From Billgrantia endophytica (lineage in GTDB: Bacteria; Pseudomonadota; Gammaproteobacteria; Pseudomonadales; Halomonadaceae), in assembly GCF_002879615.1 (NCBI RefSeq), contig NZ_PNRF01000002.1, forward strand, positions 1 through 64,000: a DNA stretch of 64,000 bases. Direction: 5' to 3'. Of the stretch, positions 35,338 to 45,600 are shown in pieces (position 1 is the first letter of the stretch; the number at the start of each line of letters is the position of its first letter). The position numbers and the translations under genes are program-made. The notes under the pieces are model-generated. The model was not told the DNA's origin and ran no database searches. It saw only the letters and a list, made by a program, of their open reading frames with translations.

Positions 35338-35479
35338 AGAGGGTGTTTACAAACTACTGCGCTAGGCCATACTGCGTTGAAATCAGCCTAAAAATGCTCA
35401 TTTACAGCGCGTAAACACCGCTTTTTCGACGGATTTCGCCTTGTCCGACCTTCGCTCGCTACTTTTGTAAACACCCTCT
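35338..35479. mobile_element. 142-bp MITE-like element
   Basis: Sixteen-base perfect terminal inverted repeats (AGAGGGTGTTTACAAA and its complement) bound a 142-bp non-coding unit. Its inside also has paired motifs (GTAAACACCG near the right). No transposase is encoded, so it would depend on a full-length element elsewhere. No clear target duplication beyond a single A is visible. It ends 16 bp before the next gene's start codon, directly in front of its ribosome-binding site. Confidence 0.8.
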
Positions 35480-35495
35480 AACGAAAAGGAGCAAT

Positions 35496-35912
35496 ATGGA
35501 GCATCTGCTATTTGTCTATGGAACGCTCAAGCGAGGTTTTTCCCACCATGAGAAATACCTCGGCCGAAGCGTCCTGATCTCCAGGGCGGAGACCTCCGAT
35601 GCCTATCCCATGGTGCTGTGTAGCGAGCGGTACTACCCGGTCATGATCGATGCCATGGGGAGCGGTCAGCGCGTCCAGGGGGAGCTGTACCGCGTCGACG
35701 CTGCCTTGATCGACAACCTCGATGTATTAGAGCGCGTGAACGAACGAGATGGCTATCAGCGGCGCAGGCTCTCCACAACTCTGCCAGATGGAGCGATCAA
35801 GAACGCCTGGTGTTATATCAAGGCCCCAGCCTGGGTAGAGGATGTGCGTTCGGATAGTCTCAGCCATTATGACGACGCTCGTTATGTTCCGCGTGATGAT
35901 GGCCTGGACTGA
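35496..35912 (+). CDS. Gamma-glutamylcyclotransferase family protein (AIG2-like)
   Basis: The 138-residue protein starts MEHLLFVYGTLKRGFSHHEK after an AAGGAG site. YGTLKRG is the substrate-binding loop of the GGCT/AIG2 fold, and the Glu/Asp-rich ALIDNLDVLERVNERDGYQR lies where the catalytic acid is expected. Members release 5-oxoproline from gamma-glutamyl amines or amino acids. It is a lone gene, and the MITE-like element just upstream has replaced or supplies its promoter region. Confidence 0.88.
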   Translation: MEHLLFVYGTLKRGFSHHEKYLGRSVLISRAETSDAYPMVLCSERYYPVMIDAMGSGQRVQGELYRVDAALIDNLDVLERVNERDGYQRRRLSTTLPDGAIKNAWCYIKAPAWVEDVRSDSLSHYDDARYVPRDDGLD

Positions 35913-36025
35913 AGTGTCGGCCCAGGTCAAACGCACGAAGCCGACACCGTGCCGATCGTGCTTGTCGTCACACCGTCTTCGCCAATGCAGATGTCTGACG
36001 GTGGAATCTGCCGACGAGGAGGAAC

Positions 36026-37732
36026 TCAGTAGAAGCGCACGCCCACCTTGACGACCTTGTCACCCTGCACTTCGCTGACGACCCAGTGAATGCCGTGCCA
36101 GCTCACGTCATCGCCGACCACGGGGTGGCCGCCGACCCGTGTGGCAATGAAGTCTCCCAGTGTCATTTCCCCCTCGCCAGGCGTGACCGATAGGCCATAG
36201 GCCTTGGCAACGTCGGACATCTTGGACCGCGCTTCGATAGTGAAGGGGCCAAAGAATTCCTGTGTCTTCTTGAGACGCTGTTCTCCGCTGAACAGCCGGT
36301 TCAATGCGGGCAGATCCCCTGGGCGACCAATGACACAGACCACATCTCCCAACTGGAGGCGGGTACTGCCCTTGGGGTGCAACATGGTGTGTTCCCGGAA
36401 GAGCGCAGAGATCAAGGCACCTGACGGGAAGCGCAGCATGCGAATGGGTGCGTCGTCCAGGGTCTGGTTCTCGACCTGGTAAACATACATTTCATAATCG
36501 TTCTCCGGCAGGATGCCGAGGGGGCCTCGGTGGTTGGGTTCGACGCCGGGGGGCACCTCCACCTTCATCCAGCGCGCCATCAGGGAGATGGTGCCGCCCT
36601 GGATCAGCAAGGACATCAGCACGACCGCGAAGGTGACATTGAAGTAGAGCGAGGCATCCTCGACACCACCGATCACGGGGAAAATCGCGAGTACGACGGG
36701 TACCGCCCCTCTCAGGCCCACCCAGGAAATGAAGCCGATTTCGTTCCAGCGGAACTTGAAGAACGGCTTGACCGATATGAGTACCGCCAAAGGCCGTGCC
36801 ACGAAGATCAGGGCCAGGCCGACGATCGAGGCCGGCAGTGCATACTCGAGCAGGTCAACGGGATTGACCAGCAACCCCAGTATCAGAAACAGGCCGATCT
36901 GGCTCAGCCAAGCCAGGCCGTCATTGACCGGCAAGATGAAATTGAGATGCTTGCCCGGCTGATTGCCTATCATCAAGCCGGTAAGGTAGATGGCCAGGAA
37001 GCCGCTGCCCCCCAGGAAGCTGGTCAGACCGAATACGAAGAAGCCGAGGGCCAAGGCCAGCAATGCGTAGAGCCCAGGCTCCAGGTCCACCCAGCGCATC
37101 AGGCGGGCGATAAGCATGCCGCCGCCCAGCCCAGCCACTATGCCGACCCCGAACTGCTGCACCAGGAACAGCAGGGTTTCCACGATGCCCCCAATATCGC
37201 CTACCAGTAGCTCAATGAGCATGATGGTCAGGAAGATCGCCATGGGGTCGTTGGTGCCGGATTCGATCTCCAGCGTGGCGCTGACGCGCTCGTTGATGTT
37301 AACGCCCCGGCCATTGAGCATCGAGAAGACGGCGGCCGCGTCGGTCGAGCCGACGATCGCCCCTATCAGCAGCCCTTCGATGAGGCTGAGATTGAAGACC
37401 CACATGGCGATCAGCCCGGTGAAGCCGGCGGTCAGGAAGACCCCGACGCTGGCCAGGGACATGGCGGGCTTGAAGGCGGAGCGAAAGGTGGAAAGTCGTG
37501 TACGCAGCCCACCATCCAGAAGGATGAGGGCCAGGGCCAGGTGACCGATGATGAAGGCCAGCGAATAGTCGTCGAAGCGAATACCCAGGATGCCCTGCTC
37601 ACCGGCCAGCATGCCCAGGGCAAGGAATATCACCAGCAGAGGCAGCCCGAACAGCGATGAGAGGCGGCTAGCCAGAATACTTAGTGCGAGAAGAAAACCA
37701 CTGAGCAGAAACAGGGTGTTGACGGAGTCCAT
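36026..37732 (-). CDS. nhaP2: K+/H+ antiporter of the NhaP2 (CvrA) type
   Basis: This 568-residue CPA1 antiporter has about 12-13 helices (1-390). The ion-binding segment is AIVGSTDAAAVFSMLNGRGV with ESGTNDPMAIFLTI, and the conserved GLRGAVPVVLAIFPV comes later. A cytosolic tail follows with a TrkA_C-like domain (YQVENQTLDDAPIRMLRFPS, LQLGDVVCVIGRPGDL) and a CorC/HlyC-type transporter-associated domain (GLSVTPGEGEMTLGDFIATR). This layout is that of NhaP2, which expels K+ or Na+ in exchange for protons at the inner membrane. It is monocistronic. The tail suggests nucleotide or volume control. Confidence 0.93.
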   Translation of the reverse strand: MDSVNTLFLLSGFLLALSILASRLSSLFGLPLLVIFLALGMLAGEQGILGIRFDDYSLAFIIGHLALALILLDGGLRTRLSTFRSAFKPAMSLASVGVFLTAGFTGLIAMWVFNLSLIEGLLIGAIVGSTDAAAVFSMLNGRGVNINERVSATLEIESGTNDPMAIFLTIMLIELLVGDIGGIVETLLFLVQQFGVGIVAGLGGGMLIARLMRWVDLEPGLYALLALALGFFVFGLTSFLGGSGFLAIYLTGLMIGNQPGKHLNFILPVNDGLAWLSQIGLFLILGLLVNPVDLLEYALPASIVGLALIFVARPLAVLISVKPFFKFRWNEIGFISWVGLRGAVPVVLAIFPVIGGVEDASLYFNVTFAVVLMSLLIQGGTISLMARWMKVEVPPGVEPNHRGPLGILPENDYEMYVYQVENQTLDDAPIRMLRFPSGALISALFREHTMLHPKGSTRLQLGDVVCVIGRPGDLPALNRLFSGEQRLKKTQEFFGPFTIEARSKMSDVAKAYGLSVTPGEGEMTLGDFIATRVGGHPVVGDDVSWHGIHWVVSEVQGDKVVKVGVRFY

Positions 37733-37950
37733 AGGCCTGACCTTGGTCGGTAATGGCCGCTAGTATGACACACCCACATGACCCTCAAATGATGGCAGGC
37801 GGAACGGAATGACATGAGGTGTCGCGTAATGCTATGGCGATGCCCTGACGCGGCCGTAATATTAACTGGTTGTTTTTATGATAATAAATCATAAGCCTAT
37901 TTGGCAAGAGCTGCCAGGGCGCCATGCTTGAACGGTCAGGCAAACACAAA

Positions 37951-37975
37951 GACGCCCGGCATTTGACCGGGCGTC
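37951..37975 (-). terminator. Terminator after nhaD
   Basis: Arms GACGCCCGG and CCGGGCGTC with a 7-nt loop lie about 20 bp past the nhaD stop and are followed on the minus strand by TTTGTGTTTG. Confidence 0.75.
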
Positions 37976-37997
37976 CTGCGTCAGGTGCAAGGGCGTA

Positions 37998-39482
37998 TCA
38001 GCCGAAGACGCTGAAGCTTGCCGCGTTGAGCCACAGGTGTACGGCGACGCTGGCGGCATAGCCAATGGCGATGACCGGCGCCCAGCGCAGATGCCCCAGG
38101 AAAGTATAGTTGCCGCGGGCCTGACCCATCAGGGCCACCCCGGCAGCCGAGCCGACCGAGAGGAGGCTGCCACCAACGCCAGCGGTCAGGGTGATCAACA
38201 GCCAGTGGCCGTGCGACATCTCGGGTTGCATGGTCAGTACGGCGAACATCACCGGGATGTTGTCGATCACGGCCGAGATCACCCCCAGGGCAATGTTGGC
38301 CCAGGTGGCGCCCAGCCCGCCATACAACGCTTCGGAGAGCAGCCCCAGGTAGCCCATGAAACCGAGGCCGCCCACGCACATCACCACACCATAGAAGAAC
38401 AGCAGGGTATCCCACTCGGCCCGTGCGACACGATTGAAGATATCGAAAGGCACTACGCTGCCCAACTGCGCGAGTTTCTTCTGATCGCCGCGCTCGGTGT
38501 AGCGGATGCGTTTGCGCTCCAGTGATCGCGGTAGGGTACGACGCAGGAAATAGCCGAAGAACTGCAGATACCCCAGGCCTGTCATCATGCCCAGAACTGG
38601 AGGCAGGTGCAGCAGACTGTGGCAGGCCACGGCCGTTGCCACCGTGAGCAGGAACAGGGCGATGATGCGCCGCGCTCCGCGCTTGAGCCACACATCCTCA
38701 TAGACACCTTCCGGTTTGCGGTCATTGATGAAGAAGCTCATGATCACTGCGGGTATCAGGAAATTGACCAGTGATGGCACCAGAAGCGCGGAGAATTCAT
38801 AGAACTGTATCATGCCGGCTTGCCACACCATCAGCGTGGTGATGTCGCCGAAGGGGCTGAAGGCACCGCCGGCGTTGGCGGCCACCACGATGTTGATGCA
38901 ACAGAGATTGATGAAGCGCTTGTCGCCCTCGGCGACCTTGAGCACCACCGCACACATCAGCATGGCGGTGGTCAGGTTGTCCGCAATGGGTGAAATGACG
39001 AAAGCAAGCCCGCCGGTAAGCCAGAACAGCTGCTTGTAACTGAAGCCCTTGCGGACCATCCAGGAGCGCAGGGCGTCGAATACGCGGCGTTCGTCCATGG
39101 CGTTGATGTAGGTCATCGCCACCAGCAGGAACAGCATCAGTTCGGTGAACTCGAGCAGAGTCATGCGGAAGGCGTGCTCGGCCTCATCAGGCATGCCGGA
39201 CTGGACGTACACCCAGCCGATCATCGCCCAGATGAGGCCGGCGGCCACCAACACAGGCTTGGATTTGCGCATATGCAGCTTTTCCTCGCCCATCACCAGG
39301 GCGTAGGCGACCACGAACAAGGCAACGGCCATGAACCCGACCAGCGAGCTTGTCATGTCCAGGCTGCCCGTGGCGGCATTGGCCGCTGAGGGAATCAGGA
39401 AAAGTGCAGAGGCAAGGGCGAGTGCAATTGGCCAACGGTGGAGACACCGTGGCCGGAAAGGGAGAGGAAGGCCTGACGGCAT
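37998..39482 (-). CDS. nhaD: Na+/H+ antiporter NhaD
   Basis: This 494-residue inner-membrane antiporter has a cleavable-looking leader (LALASALFLIPSAANAATG) followed by about 12 helices. Family signatures are AFVISPIADNLTTAMLMCAV, INIVVAANAGGAFSPFGDIT and, in the second repeat, GVISAVIDNIPVMFAVLTMQ. The paired Asp-Asn motifs form the ion site. NhaD exports Na+ or Li+ at alkaline pH and is characteristic of halophilic and marine proteobacteria. The start has an AGGAT site. It lies 211 bp after the cyclic glucan synthase gene on the same strand. Confidence 0.95.
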   Translation of the reverse strand: MPSGLPLPFRPRCLHRWPIALALASALFLIPSAANAATGSLDMTSSLVGFMAVALFVVAYALVMGEEKLHMRKSKPVLVAAGLIWAMIGWVYVQSGMPDEAEHAFRMTLLEFTELMLFLLVAMTYINAMDERRVFDALRSWMVRKGFSYKQLFWLTGGLAFVISPIADNLTTAMLMCAVVLKVAEGDKRFINLCCINIVVAANAGGAFSPFGDITTLMVWQAGMIQFYEFSALLVPSLVNFLIPAVIMSFFINDRKPEGVYEDVWLKRGARRIIALFLLTVATAVACHSLLHLPPVLGMMTGLGYLQFFGYFLRRTLPRSLERKRIRYTERGDQKKLAQLGSVVPFDIFNRVARAEWDTLLFFYGVVMCVGGLGFMGYLGLLSEALYGGLGATWANIALGVISAVIDNIPVMFAVLTMQPEMSHGHWLLITLTAGVGGSLLSVGSAAGVALMGQARGNYTFLGHLRWAPVIAIGYAASVAVHLWLNAASFSVFG

Positions 39483-39574
39483 GACGATATATCCTGCAAG
39501 GTAGAGGAGGGGACGGGTAAAAAAGCGCTATTCATATAGCATATTATGCTGCGCTGCGGAATAGACACCCTGTC

Positions 39575-39597
39575 GGCCATGCCTGTCTGGCATGGCC
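39575..39597 (-). terminator. Hairpin between cyclic glucan synthase and nhaD genes
   Basis: Arms GGCCATGCC and GGCATGGCC pair perfectly around a 5-nt loop, about 100 bp beyond the glucan synthase stop. No T-run is seen, so it could be a weak terminator. Confidence 0.45.
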
Positions 39598-39693
39598 CAC
39601 TCACCTGGGGCTGTGGCTCCTGATGTCGTGTCGTATCTGCCATGGCAACGCGGATATTGGTCAGTGTCCCGTCAGCTGGGCTGAATTACCGCG

Positions 39694-42600
39694 TCACGCG
39701 GCGGGGCAGTCATACCGCATGACAAGTGCCAGACGATGCCGTGCGCCATCGAGCGGCACATGGACTCTCCTCTCGTTGCAAGGTATCTCTTCCCCATCCA
39801 GGTGGGCTTGCATGGAAATGAGGCTGCGTTGAGTCACATGTCCCGGCTGGAGGTTTTCCAGATTGTCCACCTGAATGGCGTAATGGGAGGAGCCCACTTC
39901 TATCATCGCCTCGAAGCCCGGCCAGGCAGCTGGCAGACAGGGGGAGACGACCAGGAAGGCCCCCTCGCGGCGGATGCCCAGAATGCCTTCGAGACCAGCT
40001 CGATACATCCAGCCGGCGGCACCCGTGTACCAGGTCCAGCCACCACGCCCGACATGGGGGGCGACGGAATAGACATCGGCGGCGACCACATAGGGCTCGA
40101 CTCTGTAGCGTGCGGCTTCTTCTGGCGTGCGTGCGTGATTGATCGGGTTGAGTAGGGCGAACAGGTCACAAGCCTTGTCGCCTTCGCCCAACTCTGCAAA
40201 CGCCAGGATTGCCCACATCGATGCATGGCTGTACTGGCCGCCGTTTTCTCGCAGTCCGGGAGGATAACCGCTGATGTAGCCAGGGTCGCGTGACGGCTTG
40301 TCGAAGGGTGGCCAGAACAGCAAGGCCAGCCCGGGGTCGTGGAGGATGAGCTTGCGCTCTAGCGAGCGCATGGCGAGTTCGGCGCGTTGTGGTTCCGCGG
40401 CGCCGGATAATACCGCCCAGGACTGGGCAATCGAGTCGATACGGCACTCGTCGCCATCCTGAGCGCCGAGCCAGCTGCCGTCGTCGTAAGTCGCCCGCCG
40501 GTACCACTGGCCATCCCAGGCTTCGCGCTCGAGTGCCTCGCGCAGCGAGGCCGCATGAGCTCGCCAACGACTGGCTCGCGCTTCTTCATGATCGCGTTGT
40601 TCGGCGAACGGCACGAACAGGGCAAGGGTTCGCGCCAGCAGCCAGCCTAGCCACACGCTTTCGCCTTTGCCGGCTTCGCCGACCCGGTTCATGCCATCGT
40701 TCCAGTCGCCTCCTCCGATCAGCGGCAGGCCACGCTCGCCGGTGAGCGCCAGGGATTGGTCGAGACCGCGGGCGCAGTGTTCGTATAGCGAGGCGGACTC
40801 GCAAGCAATCATCGGCTGGAAAAAGGCGTCGTGCTCGTCGGGCCCCAGCAATGCACCCTCGAGAAAGCCTACCGACTCATCCAGCACGGCGGTGTCACCC
40901 GAAGTGGCGACATAGGTGGCACTGGCATAGGCCAGCCAGACCCGGTCGTCGGATATGCGAGTCCGCACGCCCTGGCCGGAATGGGGGAGCCACCAGTGCT
41001 GCACGTCACCTTCGACGAATTGTCGTGAAGCGGCACGCAGCAGGTGACGTCGTGTCGTCTCGGGACTGGCGAAGGTCAGGGCCATGCCATCCTGCAACTG
41101 ATCTCGGAACCCGTAAGCGCCGCTGGCCTGGTAGAAGGCGGAACGTGCCATGATGCGACAGGCAAGGGTCTGGTATAGCAGCCAACCATTGAGCATGATA
41201 TCCATGGCCCGATCGGGCGTGGAAACCTGCACTGCGCCGAGTTGCGCCTGCCAGTGTGCCGTGACCGCCGTGAACTCGGTGTCGATATCGGCCCCGCGAT
41301 AGCGGGCGATCAGCTCTCTGGCTTCGGCGTCTGATCGGCACTGGCCAAGGAGCGCGACGACCTCTAGCGTCTCGCCGACAGCCAGCTCGACGGTACACTG
41401 CAGAGCCGCGCAGGGATCCCGGCCGGCGCCGCTGGCTCCCGATAGTGGGGCTCGGGTGCCCAGGCAAGCGGGCGATGCATGGCTGCCGCCGTGACCGAGA
41501 AATTCGACACGATCCGCTGTCCAGGCCGTTTGCAGGCCGCTCAGGTCAACGAAGGCAACTCGCCCGGGAAACGCAATGCTCCATGGATTGTGTACCAGCA
41601 TCGCACCACAGGTTTCATCCATTCTGGAAATGAGGAAAGGGCCCTCGGTGCCGCGTGCCGTGCCCAGCACCCATTCCACGTAAGCGGTGACTGACAGTCG
41701 ACGGGGTCGCCCCGATCGATTTTCGAGAGTCAGCCGGGAGATCCTGACAGGGTCATGGAGAGGCACGAAGTGCAATAGCTCAAGGCCAATGCCATGCGCT
41801 TCGTGTTCGAACCGGCTATAGCCGAATCCATGTCGGGCCAGGTATCGGCCTTCATCGCGAACAGGGAGTGCAGTTGCCGTCCACACTTCCATGGTTTCCT
41901 CATCGCGAATATAGATCGCTTCACCGCTGGGGTCTCCCACCGGGTCGTTCGACCATGGCGTCAACTGATTTTCACGACTGTTTTCGGCCCACAGGTAACC
42001 CGTTCCTTCCGCCGAGACCTGGAAACCGAAGCCGGAGTTGGCAATGACATTGATCCAGGGGGCCGGCGTGGAGCGTCCGGCTTCGAGAATCGTCACGTAT
42101 TCCCGGCCCTGCTTGTCGAAGCCCCCCAGCCCGTTGAAGAACTCGAGATCCGGTACCGCCTTGGAGCCAGGTTCGTCTGCTGTCGTCTTGTGTGGCTTCG
42201 TGCTCCATTGTTCTTTCTTCGTCAATGTGTGATGAAGAGACGGTGGGATCAGAGCGAGTTGATCGGCGATCGGCCCACGGTTTGCCATCAGCGCCACCCT
42301 GGCAACGGACTGCAGCAAGGTGCGCGCCTCAAGGCTCATCAGGTCGGCGCGTAGTGGGATGACCGAGCCTTGGGCATGGCCCTCATGATAGCGAGGCCGC
42401 GACTGGCTACTGAATACCGCGGTCTCGATCGCCTGCTGCAGGTCCTGTACATAGGATGAGGCACGCTCATTGACGATCACCAGGTCAACGCCGAGGCGCT
42501 TCATGCGCCAGTACTCATGCGCGCGCAGTAGCTGACGTACCTGGGCCAGGTCATCGGTGGAATCGATGCGCAGGAGTACGATCGGCAGATCGCCGGAAAC

Positions 42601-45600
42601 CGCATGCGGCCACAGGCCGGATTGAGGGCCCGCGCCGCGCTCGATGGCGTCGGGTGGCGCCCTGAACCGTGGATCGGCATAGAGGATGGGCGCGGCCAGA
42701 CGCTGGAAGTCCGCTGCTTCCTCGGGCTTGATCGACAAGTGGCGAAGCTGCACCTGGGCCTGTGTCCAGGCCAGCGTCCTGGCCCGCTCGTATGCGCTGC
42801 GGTCGTGGTGCTGGTCGATCAGGTCCACAAGGGTCTCGCGTGACGATGCCACCAGGGTCCAGAAGGCAATGCGAACGACCTTGCCGGGTGCTACCTTGAC
42901 GCGCTGCCTCAGTGAAAAGATCGGATCGAGTACCGTGCCGACCGTGTTCGACAACGCCTTGCCACCGACGAGAGCCGCTGCACTTGCAACCGTCCGTCCG
43001 CGGCCGATGAATCGGGCCCGGTCGGTCTCGTATTGCACGTCGCCCATGGCCTCGCCTTCCACCACGGCGAAATGGGCGGCCCAGACTTGCGCCTCGCCTG
43101 GTTCCCTCAAGCGGCGGGTGGCGATCAGCGCATTGAAAGGCTCGAGATATTCAGTCACCACGAACATCTTCGCGAATGCCGGATGGGCATTGTCGGTAGC
43201 CGGCGTGGTCAGCACCAGCTCCGAGTAGGAGGTGATATCGATATCCCGCGTCCGGCGCCCTCTGTTGGTCAACGAGACCCGCCGCACTTCGCTGTCGTCT
43301 TCGCCCGAGACAAGAACATCCAGGTGGGAGGTGAGATCGCCGTTGTAGTGACAGAATTGTGCGTAATCCTCGGCAAAAATCACATAGTGACCGTCATCCT
43401 GATGAGTGGTCTCTCGGCCTGGCATGTGGCCGCTGGCCGACCAGACGCCATCGTTTTCCCTATCGCGAAGAAGAATGAAGCTCCCCCAGTGATCCCGTGT
43501 CGCATCCTCCTGCCAGCGGCTGATGGCGATATGACGCCAACGACTGTATCCGCCTCCCGACGCCGTCAGCATCACCGAGTAGCGCCCGTTCGATAGCAGG
43601 TGTGTCACCGGAGCGCCTTTGGCGGCCGTCGAGACGCGTCGAATGGTCTGCGCCTCGCTGTCGCTTTCGCTCGGTGCCGATCTCACTTCCTCGGCGCGGG
43701 GATGAGCGACCGCCGCATCGCGTGGCATGCGTTCCTGCAGCAGCAGTTCGCTGGCCTTGATGATCGGCTCACGATGGAAACGGTCGCGCATGAGGCCGTG
43801 ATGCAGAGTGTTGGCGATTGACACGATGGTCATGCCTTGGTGATGCGCCATGAAACTCCGCACGATGGCGACATCTGCCCCCGCGGGTAGCCGAGAGCGG
43901 GTGAAGTCGAGCGCCTCGTAGAACCCATAGCGCCCAACCGCACCCAAGTCAGCGAGGCGGGTGAAGTTACGACACGCCCCCTCGGGGTCGACCATCGTCG
44001 CCAGGCCGGTTGCGTAAGGGGCAATCACCAGATCCGCAGAAAGGCCGCGTTTCAGCCCCAGCCCGGGCACGCCGAAGTTGGAATATTGATAGGTGAACTC
44101 CATGTCGCGGGCATTGTAGGCGGATTCGGAGAGACCCCAGGGAACACCCAGCGATGTCGCATACGCCTCTTGGCGCTTGACCACCAGGCGGTTGCTCTGC
44201 TCGAGCAGACTGCCCGCAGGAGCACGCATCACCAGTGACGGCATCAGGTATTCGAACATGGAGCCGGACCAGGAAATCAGCGCCGAGCCGTGGTCCAATG
44301 GCGTGGCCGCACGTCCGAGCCTGAACCAGTGGCGTGTTGGTACGTCGCCCTTGGCGATGGCCAACAGGCTGGCCAGTCGCGCCTCGGAAGCGAGCAGGTC
44401 ATAGCAACTGGTGTCGAGAGTGTTCTCGTCCAGCGAATAGCCGATCGACAGCAACTGACGCTCGGGGTCGAGCAGGAAGGCGAAATCCATCGACAATGCC
44501 ATGCTTCGCGCTGTGTCGGCGAGTTGCCTGAATCGCGCCTGGAGCCGGGCGCGCTGCCTTGCCTTGCCGGTCTGTTTTTGGTCACGGGAATGGTCGGCTA
44601 CCGACTTGCGCAAGGCCCCGATCCAAAACAATAGTTCCTCGACCGGCGTGCCTGGATCGGCCTGCAGGGTATCGTGGGCCATGCGGGTCGCTTCGTCGGT
44701 GAGCCGTTTCAGTGTCGGTAACCACGCGTCGAACCGCGGATCGCCTTTCAATTGGGCCTCGATCCTGTCAAGGCGTGCCGCGAGCAACGCTGCACTCTCG
44801 CCATGAACGGAGGGAAGCGTCTCGAGCGTATCGCGTGCTAGCTGCAGGTTATCCGTCATGCCGGAGCGAGGGTCAGGCAACTGCTCGGTCTCCAGCCACG
44901 TTTCACAGGCATTGGCAACGACGATCAGGTGTCCCGCGAGGTTTCCGCTATCGACGGAAGAGATGTACCTCGGGTCCAGCGGACGCAGGTCCTGGGTGGC
45001 GTACCAGTTGAAGAAATGTCCCCGGTGACGCGGTAGCGTCTGCATGGTGCCCAGCGTGGCCTCAAGGCGGCCGACGGCAGTCAGGGCTCCTATCCAGCCA
45101 AAATCGCGGGCGGCCAGGGTGGACAGAAGATACAACCCCATGTTGGTAGGGGAGGTGCGCTGGGCGACAGCTGGCTGGGGCTCTTCCTGAAAATTGTCCG
45201 GTGGCAGCATGTTGTCGGCGGGAGTGACAAAGGTTTCGAAGTACCGCCAGGTGCGTCGCGCGATCAGCCGTAACTCACGCGCTTCAGGCGGCGACGGGAC
45301 ATTCTGCGGCGCGATGTTTTGTGGGCGGCTGCTCCAGGCGGCGACACCCGGTGCGAGCAACCAGAGCAGTGCGAAGGGGAACGCCAGGAGGCGTGCTTCA
45401 GGTGCAAGGGCCATCGTGCCTAGTGCGATTGCCAGCCCCAGTGCCGTGCCCGGCGCCATGCCCCGATAAAAACCAGTCAGCGTCAGCCGGGGGCTTCCCG
45501 TGGCCTGGGCGGCTGTCGTCCACTCGAGCAGATGACGGCGCGTCACCAGAAGCCGAACCAGTGTCCTGATGATGGCATCCAGCATGCGCCAGGCCTGGTC

